Of a stretch of 52,826 nt of DNA, positions 38,003 through 45,032 are shown in pieces. The position numbers and the translations under genes are program-made. A model generated the notes under the pieces. It did no database searches. It was not told the DNA's origin and saw only the letters and a list, made by a program, of their open reading frames with translations. The number at the start of each line of letters is the position of its first letter. Within the stretch, counting starts at the first letter, position 1. Source of the stretch: Streptomyces sp. MUM 178J (GTDB lineage Bacteria; Actinomycetota; Actinomycetes; Streptomycetales; Streptomycetaceae); the NCBI RefSeq assembly GCF_022414575.1, contig NZ_JADWYQ010000043.1, positions 1 to 52,826 of the forward strand, read 5' to 3'.

Positions 38003-38293
38003 GTCCGCGACCTTATCGACCGCCGCCGACAACTCCGCCGTGCGGGTCTGTGAACGGCGGCTCCTCCGCCCGGAGCCGCTCGTGCGCGCGGGTGGACGGC
38101 ACAGGGCTCCCGGGTGGACGGCACAGGGCTTGAGTATTCGTACCTAGTCGGCGAGATGAGTACGGATGCGGATGGGGACCGACCTGGGCAGACGGAAGAG
38201 TAGGGGGCACGGAAGGGGAGCAGCGCCGGCACCGCCGACACGGGGCGGCGGAACGGCATGGCTCCCCCGACGCAACGGGGGCACGGGGGGACG
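38003..38293. other. Gene-free spacer with repeats
   Basis: A 22-bp unit starting GGGTGGACGGCACAGGG is present twice (38090 and 38112). An 8-bp stem GCGGCTCC/GGAGCCGC spans 38057-38079. No gene is supported; the spacer separates two minus-strand transcription units. Confidence 0.65.
38131..38146. promoter_or_regulatory. TGAGTA-type inverted repeat, candidate MacR site
   Basis: TGAGTATTCGTACCTA agrees at 11 of 14 fixed positions with TGAGTACnnGTACTCA, the motif I remember for MacR. A further half-site TGAGTAC is at 38157-38163. It lies upstream of the phytoene-desaturase-like gene. Confidence 0.4.
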
Positions 38294-38340
38294 CGCCGGT
38301 CCTGCAAGGCTCGGGGGGATCGAGCCTCGCAGGACCGGCG
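38294..38340. terminator. Long interrupted hairpin after the tetR gene
   Basis: A 12-bp outer stem (CGCCGGTCCTGC with GCAGGACCGGCG) and a 7-bp inner stem (AGGCTCG/CGAGCCT) are separated by one A-C mismatch and close a 7-nt loop. It begins 16 nt beyond the tetR stop, so it most likely ends the ABC-YhgE-TetR transcript. CTTTCT follows on the plus strand. Confidence 0.85.
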
Positions 38341-38355
38341 CTTTCTGTGCGCCCC

Positions 38356-38997
38356 TCAGCGGCGTCCGCTGACCCGCCCGTGCAGCAGCAGCGAGAGCGC
38401 CGAGTGCACATCGTCGAGTGAGCGCTCCCGCTGGAACGCCTGCCAGTCCAGCGCCGCCACCAGCACCATCCCGACCAGCGCGGCCGCCGTCAGCGGGATG
38501 TCGATGTCCCGGCTCAGCTCGTCGCTCTCCACGCCCTCCCGCAGCACCGTCTCCACCACGGCCACCGCCTGTTGCCGTACCACCAGCAGGGTCGACTGCC
38601 AGGCCCGGTTGGTGCGCCACAGTTCGGCGACGTACAGCTGGGTGAACGCCGGATAGCGGTCGATGAAGACCAGGCCGGCGCGGATCATGGCGTCCAGCGC
38701 CTCGACGCGCGTCCCGCCGCGCTCGGCCGTCTCGTCGGCGGCGGCCTGGAGCGAGGCGGTCAGCAGGCCCACGCCGTACCGCAGCAGCTCTTCGAACAGC
38801 TCGGTCTTGCTCTTGAAGTTGTAGTAGACGGTGCCTTTGGCGACCCCGGCCCGTTCGGCGATCTCGTCCACCGTGGTGGCTGAGAAGCCCTGCTCCGCTA
38901 TGAGGGTGACGGCCGCCTCGTAGAGCTTGGCCCGGGTCGCCCGCCGTCTGGTGCTGCTGCTGTCCATGGCGTCGATTCTCACAGGTCCGGACCGCAT
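38356..38997 (-). CDS. TetR-family transcriptional regulator
   Basis: 213 residues from ATG 38997; ATG 38967 is an alternative with a normal family N-terminus. The helix-turn-helix is KLYEAAVTLIAEQGFSATTVDEIAERAGVAKGTVYYNFKSKTELFEELL. The C-terminal ligand domain is helical and not recognised. Its ATG overlaps the stop of the YhgE gene (TGATG), so it is the third gene of the operon and probably represses it through the palindrome at 42108. Confidence 0.92.
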   Translation of the reverse strand: MRSGPVRIDAMDSSSTRRRATRAKLYEAAVTLIAEQGFSATTVDEIAERAGVAKGTVYYNFKSKTELFEELLRYGVGLLTASLQAAADETAERGGTRVEALDAMIRAGLVFIDRYPAFTQLYVAELWRTNRAWQSTLLVVRQQAVAVVETVLREGVESDELSRDIDIPLTAAALVGMVLVAALDWQAFQRERSLDDVHSALSLLLHGRVSGRR

Positions 38998-41084
38998 CAC
39001 AGGCTCAGTTCGGGATGCAGTCGGTCCAGCGTCCACACCTGCTTGCGCCGTGCCGAGACCGCGGTGAGGGCCAGCGCTCCGGCGGTGAAGGCGGCGAGCA
39101 CCGCGCACGCCTGCCACACCGGTCCCAGCCCGCCGCCCGTGATGAGCCTGCGCAGCGCCTCGACGACATACGTCATCGGCAGGTACGGGTGGATCGCGTT
39201 AAAGAAGCCGGGGCTGGTCTGTACGGGGTATGTGCCGCCCGCGGAGGTGAGCTGAAGCATCAGCACCGCGAGGACGAGGATCCGGCCCGCCGCGCCGAAG
39301 CGGGCGTTCAGCCACTGGATGATCGAGGCGAAGCAGAGGGTCGTCAGGGCGAGGAAGGCGATCGTCCCGGCCGCGTGCGCCGGCTGCAGATCGAGCCCGA
39401 AGCGCAGCACCGACATCAGGGCGGCCACCTGAAGCAGGCCGATCGCGGCCACCGGAAGCCAGCCGGCCAGCGCGACCCGCCAGGCGGACGCCCCGACGGC
39501 GAGCGCGCGCCGGTTCAGCGGCTGGATGATCATGTACGCCACCATCGACCCCACCCAGAGGGAGAGCGGGATGAAGTACGGGGCGAAGCCGGTGCCGTAG
39601 TTGGGCGCCTTGTTCAGGGACTGACTGGCCAGCTGCACGGGGTCGGCCATCACCTCGGTACGCCGGTCGCGGTCCTTCTCGTCGTAGTCGGGGATCTTCT
39701 CCACGCCCTCGTTCAACCCGCCGGCCAACTCGGTAGAGCCGTCCTTGAGGCTGATCAGACCGCCGTCCAGCTCCTTGGCGCCCTTCTTGAGCCTGCCGAC
39801 GCCGCTGTCCAGCTCGGCGGAGCCGGACTGCGCACCGGTGAGCCCGGTGTGCAGCTCGTCGGCGCCCTTGGAGACCTTCTTGGCGCCCTCGTTGAGCCGC
39901 TTGATGTCGGCGATGGACGACTCCAGGTCCTCGTCCAGGTGGGGAGCGCGCTCGGCGAGGGCGTTCGCGCGCTGCTGGACCTTGGCGAGTTCGGCGTCCA
40001 GCTTCTCGAGCTGGCCGCTGTTGCTGTTCGCCAGCTCCTGCACGTCGTCGGCGACCGCGGCGACGCCGGCGGCCGAGTCCTTGGCCTTCTCCAGCGCGGT
40101 GCAGACCTCAGGGTCGGCGGCCGGCTTGTCCGTGCAGCGCTCCCGGTGCAGCGCCGTCAGCTTGTCGGCCTCCTCGTGCGCCTTGGCGCGGGCCGCGGGC
40201 GCCTGCCGGACCACGGCCTTGAGGTCTTCGCGGATCTTCCCTGAGACATCGGCGACGAGCCGGGCCGAGACCTCGATCACCTTGCCGTTGTCCTTGAGGT
40301 ACGGGCGTACGTCCTCGGCGAGCCCGTCGACCTTGTCCGCGAGCTGCTGGGTGCCGGCGGCGACCTGGCGTGCGCCGGTCTCCAGCTTCCCCGCGCCCTT
40401 GTTGAGCTCGACCAGGCCCCCGGCCAGCTTGCCGCTGCCGTCCTTGGCGTTCTTCAGCCCGTCGGCGAGCTCCTTGGATCCCTCCTTGGCCTTGCCGACG
40501 CCGTCCTTGAGCTGGTCCGCGCCCTTGGCCGCCTCCTCGGTGCGGTCATGGATGTCGGAGAAGGAGATGAAGATCTTGTCGAGGAAGGAGCGGGAGGCGT
40601 CGGTCGAGGCGGCGGTGCGGACCTCCGAGAAGACCGTCCGGGAGATCTGCCCGACGATGTAGTTGTTTGCGTCGTTCGTGCGGACCTGCAGCGCTCCGGT
40701 CTCCGGGGAGTCCCCGGAGCTGGAGGCGATGCGCTCGCTGAAGTCCGCCGGCATGGTCAGCGACAGGTAGTACCTGCCGTCCTCCACGCCCTTGCGGGCC
40801 TCGGCCGCGCTCACCTCGTGCCACTCGAAGACCTTGCTGTCGAGCAGGTTCTCGGTGATCTCGTCGCCCGCCGAGATCTTCTTGCCGTCGGCGGTCGCCC
40901 CCTTGTCGTCGTTGACGAGCGCCACGGGCAGCCGGTCGAGGTTGCCGTAGGGGTCCCAGAAGGACCACAGGTAGAGCGCGCCGTACAGCAGCGGCAGCAG
41001 CAGGATCGCGACGAGTGCGGCGCGCGGCAGCTTCCCCCTGCCGAAGCGCTTCAGCTCAAGCGCGGCCAGTTTCGGCGAACGCAT
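38997..41084 (-). CDS. YhgE/Pip-domain membrane protein
   Basis: 695 residues. One N-terminal membrane helix (LPRAALVAILLLPLLYGALYLWSFWDPYGN, about 20-45) is followed by a large extracytoplasmic region with YhgE-type repeats (KEGSKELADGLKNAKDGSG) and coiled coils. The C-terminus has five or six helices like ABC-2 permeases. This is the family of phage-infection protein Pip and of MMPL-like exporters. ATG 41084 lies inside the end of the ABC gene (29-bp overlap), so translation is coupled. A longer frame upstream is just the repeat of the overlapping gene. Confidence 0.9.
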   Translation of the reverse strand: MRSPKLAALELKRFGRGKLPRAALVAILLLPLLYGALYLWSFWDPYGNLDRLPVALVNDDKGATADGKKISAGDEITENLLDSKVFEWHEVSAAEARKGVEDGRYYLSLTMPADFSERIASSSGDSPETGALQVRTNDANNYIVGQISRTVFSEVRTAASTDASRSFLDKIFISFSDIHDRTEEAAKGADQLKDGVGKAKEGSKELADGLKNAKDGSGKLAGGLVELNKGAGKLETGARQVAAGTQQLADKVDGLAEDVRPYLKDNGKVIEVSARLVADVSGKIREDLKAVVRQAPAARAKAHEEADKLTALHRERCTDKPAADPEVCTALEKAKDSAAGVAAVADDVQELANSNSGQLEKLDAELAKVQQRANALAERAPHLDEDLESSIADIKRLNEGAKKVSKGADELHTGLTGAQSGSAELDSGVGRLKKGAKELDGGLISLKDGSTELAGGLNEGVEKIPDYDEKDRDRRTEVMADPVQLASQSLNKAPNYGTGFAPYFIPLSLWVGSMVAYMIIQPLNRRALAVGASAWRVALAGWLPVAAIGLLQVAALMSVLRFGLDLQPAHAAGTIAFLALTTLCFASIIQWLNARFGAAGRILVLAVLMLQLTSAGGTYPVQTSPGFFNAIHPYLPMTYVVEALRRLITGGGLGPVWQACAVLAAFTAGALALTAVSARRKQVWTLDRLHPELSL

Positions 41085-42090
41085 CCGCGGCCCCCTCCCT
41101 CTTGTCCTTCTTGTCGTTCTTGTCGTGCCGGTCGTCCGCCTTGTCGTGCCGGTCGTCCGCCTTGTCGTGCCGGTCGTCCGCCTTGCCGTGCCGGTCGTCC
41201 GCACCCTTCGCGTCCTCGTCGACTTCGGCGCCGGGGCTCTGGTCCGCGTCCTCGTCGGCGCTCCTGCTCGGGTCGGTCGGCTTGTCGGCCTTGTTGGCCT
41301 TGTTGGCCTTCTCGGGCTTCTCAGGCTTCTCGGGCTCCGGGGTCTCCGGGGGCCTTGGGGTCTGCCGGGTCACCGGGGGCTGCTCGGTCTCTTCCGGAAC
41401 GTCCGTGCGTACGACCGTCGCCCCCTCGGGAGGCTGGCTGCACACGGCGAGCACGGTGGTGCCGCTCGCGGCGACCGAGGCCAGTAGCCGCCAGGCCTGG
41501 GCCCGGTCCGGATCGGAGAGCTTGAGGTCCGCGTCGTCGACGGCCAGCAGACGGGGGCGGCCCATCAGCGCGAGGGCGGTCGAAAGCCGCAGCTCCTCCA
41601 GCCGCTCCAGGTCGCGCACTGCGGTCCGCTCCCCTCTGGGGAGCGCGGAGAGATCCAGCTCCACGGCCTCGAGCGCCTCGTCGACGAGCCGCCTGGCGGT
41701 GTCGGCCCGCTCGGCGCGGGGGCGCAGCAGCGCGCGCAGAGAGCCGTCGAAGCGGCGCTGCAGCAGCGCCCGCTCGCGCAGGTGCTCGGCGACGGTCAGC
41801 GCCGGGTCGAGGTCGCTGACGCCCGGCACCGGGCCCAGGGCGCAGAATCCGCGCACGGCGGCCATCTTGCGCGGCAGCTGCGCCCCGCCGACCTCGGCGC
41901 GGCCCTCGGTGGGGCGCATCCGGCCGGTGAGCGCGAGCAGCAGGCAGGTGCGCCCGGAGCCCGACGGGCCCGTGAGGGCGATGAGTGAGCCTGGCGCGGC
42001 GTCCATGTCCACCGAGCGGAACGCCCAGCCGCGCGGGCCCTTGAGCCCGAAGTCCTCAGTGGCGACCGCCGCCCCGTGCGGGCTGTCCAC
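41056..42090 (-). CDS. Degenerate ABC-transporter ATPase with charged repeat tail
   Basis: 344 residues. The N-terminal 210 resemble an ABC ATPase, but key residues differ. Walker A reads GPSGSGRT, with Arg47 in place of Lys. The signature LSGGQ is missing. Walker B ends LLAVDDAD, with Asp in place of the catalytic Glu. The C-terminal 110 residues are charged and repetitive (DDRHDKA repeats, EKPEKPEKANKA), probably disordered. GTG 42090 has GGAGG 6 nt upstream. It presumably couples to the YhgE protein, perhaps as a regulatory or non-hydrolysing subunit. Confidence 0.8.
   Translation of the reverse strand: MDSPHGAAVATEDFGLKGPRGWAFRSVDMDAAPGSLIALTGPSGSGRTCLLLALTGRMRPTEGRAEVGGAQLPRKMAAVRGFCALGPVPGVSDLDPALTVAEHLRERALLQRRFDGSLRALLRPRAERADTARRLVDEALEAVELDLSALPRGERTAVRDLERLEELRLSTALALMGRPRLLAVDDADLKLSDPDRAQAWRLLASVAASGTTVLAVCSQPPEGATVVRTDVPEETEQPPVTRQTPRPPETPEPEKPEKPEKANKANKADKPTDPSRSADEDADQSPGAEVDEDAKGADDRHGKADDRHDKADDRHDKADDRHDKNDKKDKREGAADAFAETGRA
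41119..41202. repeat. 21-bp tandem repeat, four copies, in the ABC gene
   Basis: Units start at 41119, 41140, 41161 and 41182. They encode a DDRHDKA heptapeptide array near the C-terminus on the minus strand. The array ends 35 bp from the overlapped start of the YhgE gene. Confidence 0.92.
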
Positions 42091-42107
42091 GTAACCCTCC
42101 CTTTTAG

Positions 42108-42121
42108 ACTGACCAGTCAGT
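42108..42121. promoter_or_regulatory. TetR-type operator of the ABC-YhgE-TetR operon
   Basis: ACTGAC-CA-GTCAGT is a perfect 6-bp-arm inverted repeat. It ends 18 bp before the GTG start of the ABC gene and fits the ACTGACCAGTCAGT-like sites of TetR/QacR-type proteins. The tetR gene at the end of this operon is the obvious regulator (autoregulation). Confidence 0.75.
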
Positions 42122-42244
42122 GCAAAAGCTACCCCCGAACCTGCAAACGAAGCAAAAGCGCAGGTCAGGGCCGATTGTCAGTGGCTGCCCCGACGATGGA
42201 CACATACGGCCACAGCGCCGTCACACGACGACAGGAGGCTCGTC

Positions 42245-42811
42245 ATGGCCAGTCATCACGCAGCAGCCGCACCCCGGCGCCGCGGCGCCGGCCCTGTCCC
42301 CTCGCTGACCGGACCGGCACACGACGTCCACCCCGTGCTGCGGCGGGCCACCGCCCCGCCCGCGGCCCTCGACCTGCTCGCCCAGGCCCGCAGCGGACTG
42401 GACGAGGCCGCCGCCCTCGAAACGTCGAACGAGCGGTACGCCACCGCGCATCTCGCCGCCCTGCGCACCGCGGCGGCCGTCCTCGCCGCCCGCGGCCGGC
42501 CGGAGACCGACCCCAGGAAGCGGCGGCGTATACGCAGCGCCTGGGAGGTGCTGCCGGAGGTCGCGCCCGAGCTGACGGAGTGGAGCGCCCTGTTCGCCTC
42601 CGGCGCACCCCGCAGGGCCCGGGCCGAGGCGGGCATCCACGGAGCGGCGAGCCGCCGGGACGCCGACGACCTGCTGCGGGACACGGCCATGTTTCTGCGC
42701 CTGGTCGAGCGGATGCTGGTGCTTCAGCCGGTGCTGCCCCAGCCCGCGCCGGAGCAGTCGGGGCCGCCTGAGCGAGACCGGCGGCCCGGCGCGGGGGACC
42801 CCGCCGGCTGA
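42245..42811 (+). CDS. HEPN-domain protein of the SAV_6107 family
   Basis: 188 residues. A helical bundle of about 120 residues (DLLAQARSGLDEAAALETSNERYATAHLAALRTAAAVLAARGRPETD to DLLRDTAMFLRLVERML) matches the family named for the S. avermitilis protein SAV_6107. The RYATAH segment near residue 63 is an R-x4-H motif as in HEPN ribonucleases, although it lies in the N-terminal part. A Pro-rich tail follows. AGGAGG before ATG 42245 is perfect. No MNT-type partner gene is adjacent, so a toxin-antitoxin role is not supported. Confidence 0.8.
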   Translation: MASHHAAAAPRRRGAGPVPSLTGPAHDVHPVLRRATAPPAALDLLAQARSGLDEAAALETSNERYATAHLAALRTAAAVLAARGRPETDPRKRRRIRSAWEVLPEVAPELTEWSALFASGAPRRARAEAGIHGAASRRDADDLLRDTAMFLRLVERMLVLQPVLPQPAPEQSGPPERDRRPGAGDPAG

Positions 42812-42892
42812 GCCGGTCTGGCGGCACGGTCCAGGGGGCCGAGGCAATAGGGTGGGCAGCAGCTGTACCGTCCATGCCGAGGAGTCATCACC

Positions 42893-43681
42893 GTGCCGGA
42901 CCCGTCCCCTGTCACCGGTGGGGAGAACCCATCGCGCCCTTCACGCGCCTCCGTTCGCACGGCCGTGGTCTGGGACGTGCTCAAGGACGCCCTCGACAGC
43001 CGGGCCAAGGCCACGGGCACGGACACCCTCGACGTCCTCGACACCGGCGGCGGCAGCGGGAACTTCGCCGTGCTCGTGGCCGGGCTCGGACACCGGGTCA
43101 CCGTCGTGGACCCCAGCCCCAACGCTCTCTTCGCGCTGGAGCGGCGGGTCGCGGAGGCGGGTGTCGCCGACCGGGTCCACGGCGTCCAGGGCGATGTGCA
43201 CGGCCTGTTCGACGTGGTCGAGCGCGCCGGCTACGACACGGTGCTCTGCCATGGCGTCCTGGAGTACGTGGACGACCCCGCGGAGGGCGTGCGCAACGCC
43301 GTCGAGGCGCTGCGGCCGTCCGGCGTGCTCAGCCTGCTCGCCGCGGGCCTCGGCGGGGCGGTTCTCGCCAGGGCGCTGGCCGGGCACTTCAGCGAGGCCC
43401 GGCAGGCGCTGAACGACCCGGCGGGCCGCTGGGGCGAGGGCGACCCCGTGCCGCGCCGCTTCACCGCGGAGCAGCTCACCGATCTCGTCTCCGCGGCCGG
43501 GATCGAGGTCGGCGCGGTGCACGGTGTGCGGGTCTTCGCGGACCTGGTCCCGGGCGCCCTGGTCGACGCCGAGCCAGGCGCCCTGGACGCACTCCTCCAG
43601 CTGGAGGCCGCGGCCGCCGAGCTCCCCGCCTTCCGCTCGGTCGCCACCCAGCTCCACGTACTGGGCGAGAAGCGGCGCTGA
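42893..43681 (+). CDS. SAM-dependent methyltransferase, class I
   Basis: 262 residues. SAM-binding motif I is VLDTGGGSGNFAVLVAGLGHRVTVVD near residue 47, followed by VQGDVHGL and the motif-IV-like YDTVLCHGVLEYVDDP. The C-terminal part (FTAEQLTDLVSAAGIEVGAVHGVRVFADLVPG) is like SmtA/tRNA-modifying methyltransferases. The substrate is not visible. GAGGAG precedes GTG 42893. It follows the HEPN gene in the same direction after 80 bp. Confidence 0.85.
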   Translation: MPDPSPVTGGENPSRPSRASVRTAVVWDVLKDALDSRAKATGTDTLDVLDTGGGSGNFAVLVAGLGHRVTVVDPSPNALFALERRVAEAGVADRVHGVQGDVHGLFDVVERAGYDTVLCHGVLEYVDDPAEGVRNAVEALRPSGVLSLLAAGLGGAVLARALAGHFSEARQALNDPAGRWGEGDPVPRRFTAEQLTDLVSAAGIEVGAVHGVRVFADLVPGALVDAEPGALDALLQLEAAAAELPAFRSVATQLHVLGEKRR

Positions 43682-43847
43682 TCAGCGGCGCAGCCGCAGA
43701 TGGAGTACGCCACAGGGCCCCCGCGCCACGCCGCCGCCCCGTATGATCGGGGGACACCATCCGGCATGACGGATCGGAGGTTGGGGAATCAACGCCTCAG
43801 CAGCCGTGCCGGCATGGCGGCCCGGACGGCGAAATGGCGTTCAGGGC

Positions 43848-43879
43848 GGGTTTCACGGGGGCGAAACCCTGCCTATCCT
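43848..43879 (+). promoter_or_regulatory. Promoter with inverted repeat on the -35, upstream of the DUF3040 gene
   Basis: TTTCAC (43851-43856), a 17-bp spacer and TATCCT (43874-43879) form a good vegetative promoter. GGGTTTC (43848-43854) and GAAACCC (43863-43869) form a 7-bp-arm inverted repeat over the -35 and spacer, a likely operator. Confidence 0.65.
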
Positions 43880-43929
43880 GAAAGGGCCGCATACCGGTCG
43901 CCCCCGCGACCGACAACGAGGAGGACTCC

Positions 43930-44328
43930 GTGCCGCTCTCGGAGCACGAGCAGCGAATGCTCGAGCAGATGGAGCGAGCGCTGTACGCCGAAGATCCCAA
44001 GTTCGCTACAGCGCTTGAGGGAAGCGGGCTGCGTACGTACACCCGGCGACGGGTATACCAGGCAGTCGCGGGCTTCCTGGTGGGTATCGCGCTCCTCATG
44101 GCCGGAATGGTCGCGCAGCAGATCTGGATCAGCGTGGTGGGATTCCTCGTCATGCTCGGCTGCGCGGTTCTCGCGGTCACCGGTTGGCGCAAAGCGCCCA
44201 AGCCGGGTGAGCAGGCCCCTGGGGACGCGGCCGGGCGCCGACAGTCCCGACAGCGTAAGTCGATGATGAACAGAATCGAAGAGCGGTGGCAGCGCCGCCG
44301 CGACGAACACGGCGGCCACGGCCACTGA
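43930..44328 (+). CDS. DUF3040 membrane protein
   Basis: 132 residues. It begins with the DUF3040 signature PLSEHEQRMLEQMERALYAEDPKFA. Two membrane helices (about 43-63 and 66-86) and a basic C-terminal tail (RRQSRQRKSMMNRIEERWQRRRDEHGGHGH) follow. It is a common small actinobacterial protein of unknown function, often near division genes. GTG 43930 has GAGGAG upstream. The promoter and operator before it are described separately, and a strong hairpin follows. Confidence 0.9.
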   Translation: MPLSEHEQRMLEQMERALYAEDPKFATALEGSGLRTYTRRRVYQAVAGFLVGIALLMAGMVAQQIWISVVGFLVMLGCAVLAVTGWRKAPKPGEQAPGDAAGRRQSRQRKSMMNRIEERWQRRRDEHGGHGH

Positions 44329-44406
44329 CCGGGGCTCCGCCACGAGGCCCGGGGGCATGAGCGGCTCGCGGCTGCATCCAAGCCGCGGCACACAATCCAA
44401 GACGGC

Positions 44407-44439
44407 ACGGCGGGCGACGCGGAAGGTGTCGCCCGCCGT
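44407..44439 (+). terminator. 12-bp-stem terminator of the DUF3040 gene
   Basis: ACGGCGGGCGAC and GTCGCCCGCCGT form a perfect stem with a 9-nt loop, about 80 nt after the stop. Confidence 0.85.
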
Positions 44440-44936
44440 CGCATGCCGCCACCCCCGTCGCCCATGACGACGCCCCTGGGCACGGGCGTGCGTCACGCCC
44501 TGCACCGTGCCCGGCCGGGGCCCTTCGCACGATACGCCGACGACGGTCGCCCCGGCCTCAGCTCGAGGCATGGTCGCGGACGGGAACCCCGCCAACTCTG
44601 CGTGCATGCGGCTCCGCCGCGTGGACGGGAACCGGCCACGACGCGCCAGCACGTGCCCGGCGACCGATCGTGCGGCCTCTCCCGCGGAGCGCTGGGCATG
44701 CCGTCGGTGTCCGATGTGTGCCGTTGGCGTGGCGCGGCGGGCCGCACCGCCCCGGTGGCCTGCCGGCTGGCCGGTCGTCGCGTGCGTGGGCCGGTAGCCG
44801 GTGCCGTGTCCGGGCCAAGCCGGGGTGGAGGTTGCCCGGTCGTCCTCGGCGTGTGTCGGCAGCTGGTGCCGGACCGCGCCCGGCTGGGGAGCCGGCGCCA
44901 AGCCTCCGCCTCCGGGGCGGGCGGCAGCCCCGCACA
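44440..44936. other. Gene-free spacer of about 500 bp
   Basis: I looked for a protein gene on both strands and for RNase P, tmRNA, SRP and 6S RNA signatures and found none. Frames on both strands have no ribosome site or recognised domain. A stable RNA or a decayed gene is possible. Confidence 0.45.
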
Positions 44937-44980
44937 CCTCTCCCCGAGGGGGCCAAGCCCCCGGCCCCCTCGGGGAGAGG
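44937..44980 (-). terminator. 18-bp-stem terminator of the moxR-DUF58-transglutaminase operon
   Basis: The perfect 18-bp stem (44937-44954 with 44963-44980), closing an 8-nt loop, lies about 50 nt after the minus-strand stop at 45033. Inside it GGGGGCC can also pair with GGCCCCC, giving two exclusive folds. Confidence 0.85.
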
Positions 44981-45032
44981 GCCGGGGGAGGGGAGGGAAC
45001 CGGCACGCAGGCCCAGCGGGCCCCTCGCCGCT

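Noticed and set aside
38131..38163. att site or mobile-element end
   Set aside because: No tRNA, integrase or second copy is seen, and a regulator site explains the symmetry better.
42245..42811. HEPN-MNT toxin-antitoxin pair
   Set aside because: No nucleotidyltransferase gene is adjacent, and the neighbour is a methyltransferase with its own ribosome site.
44329..45032. RNase P RNA, tmRNA or other housekeeping RNA in the large spacer
   Set aside because: The conserved segments, such as GAGGAAAGTCCGGGC of RNase P, are absent on both strands.
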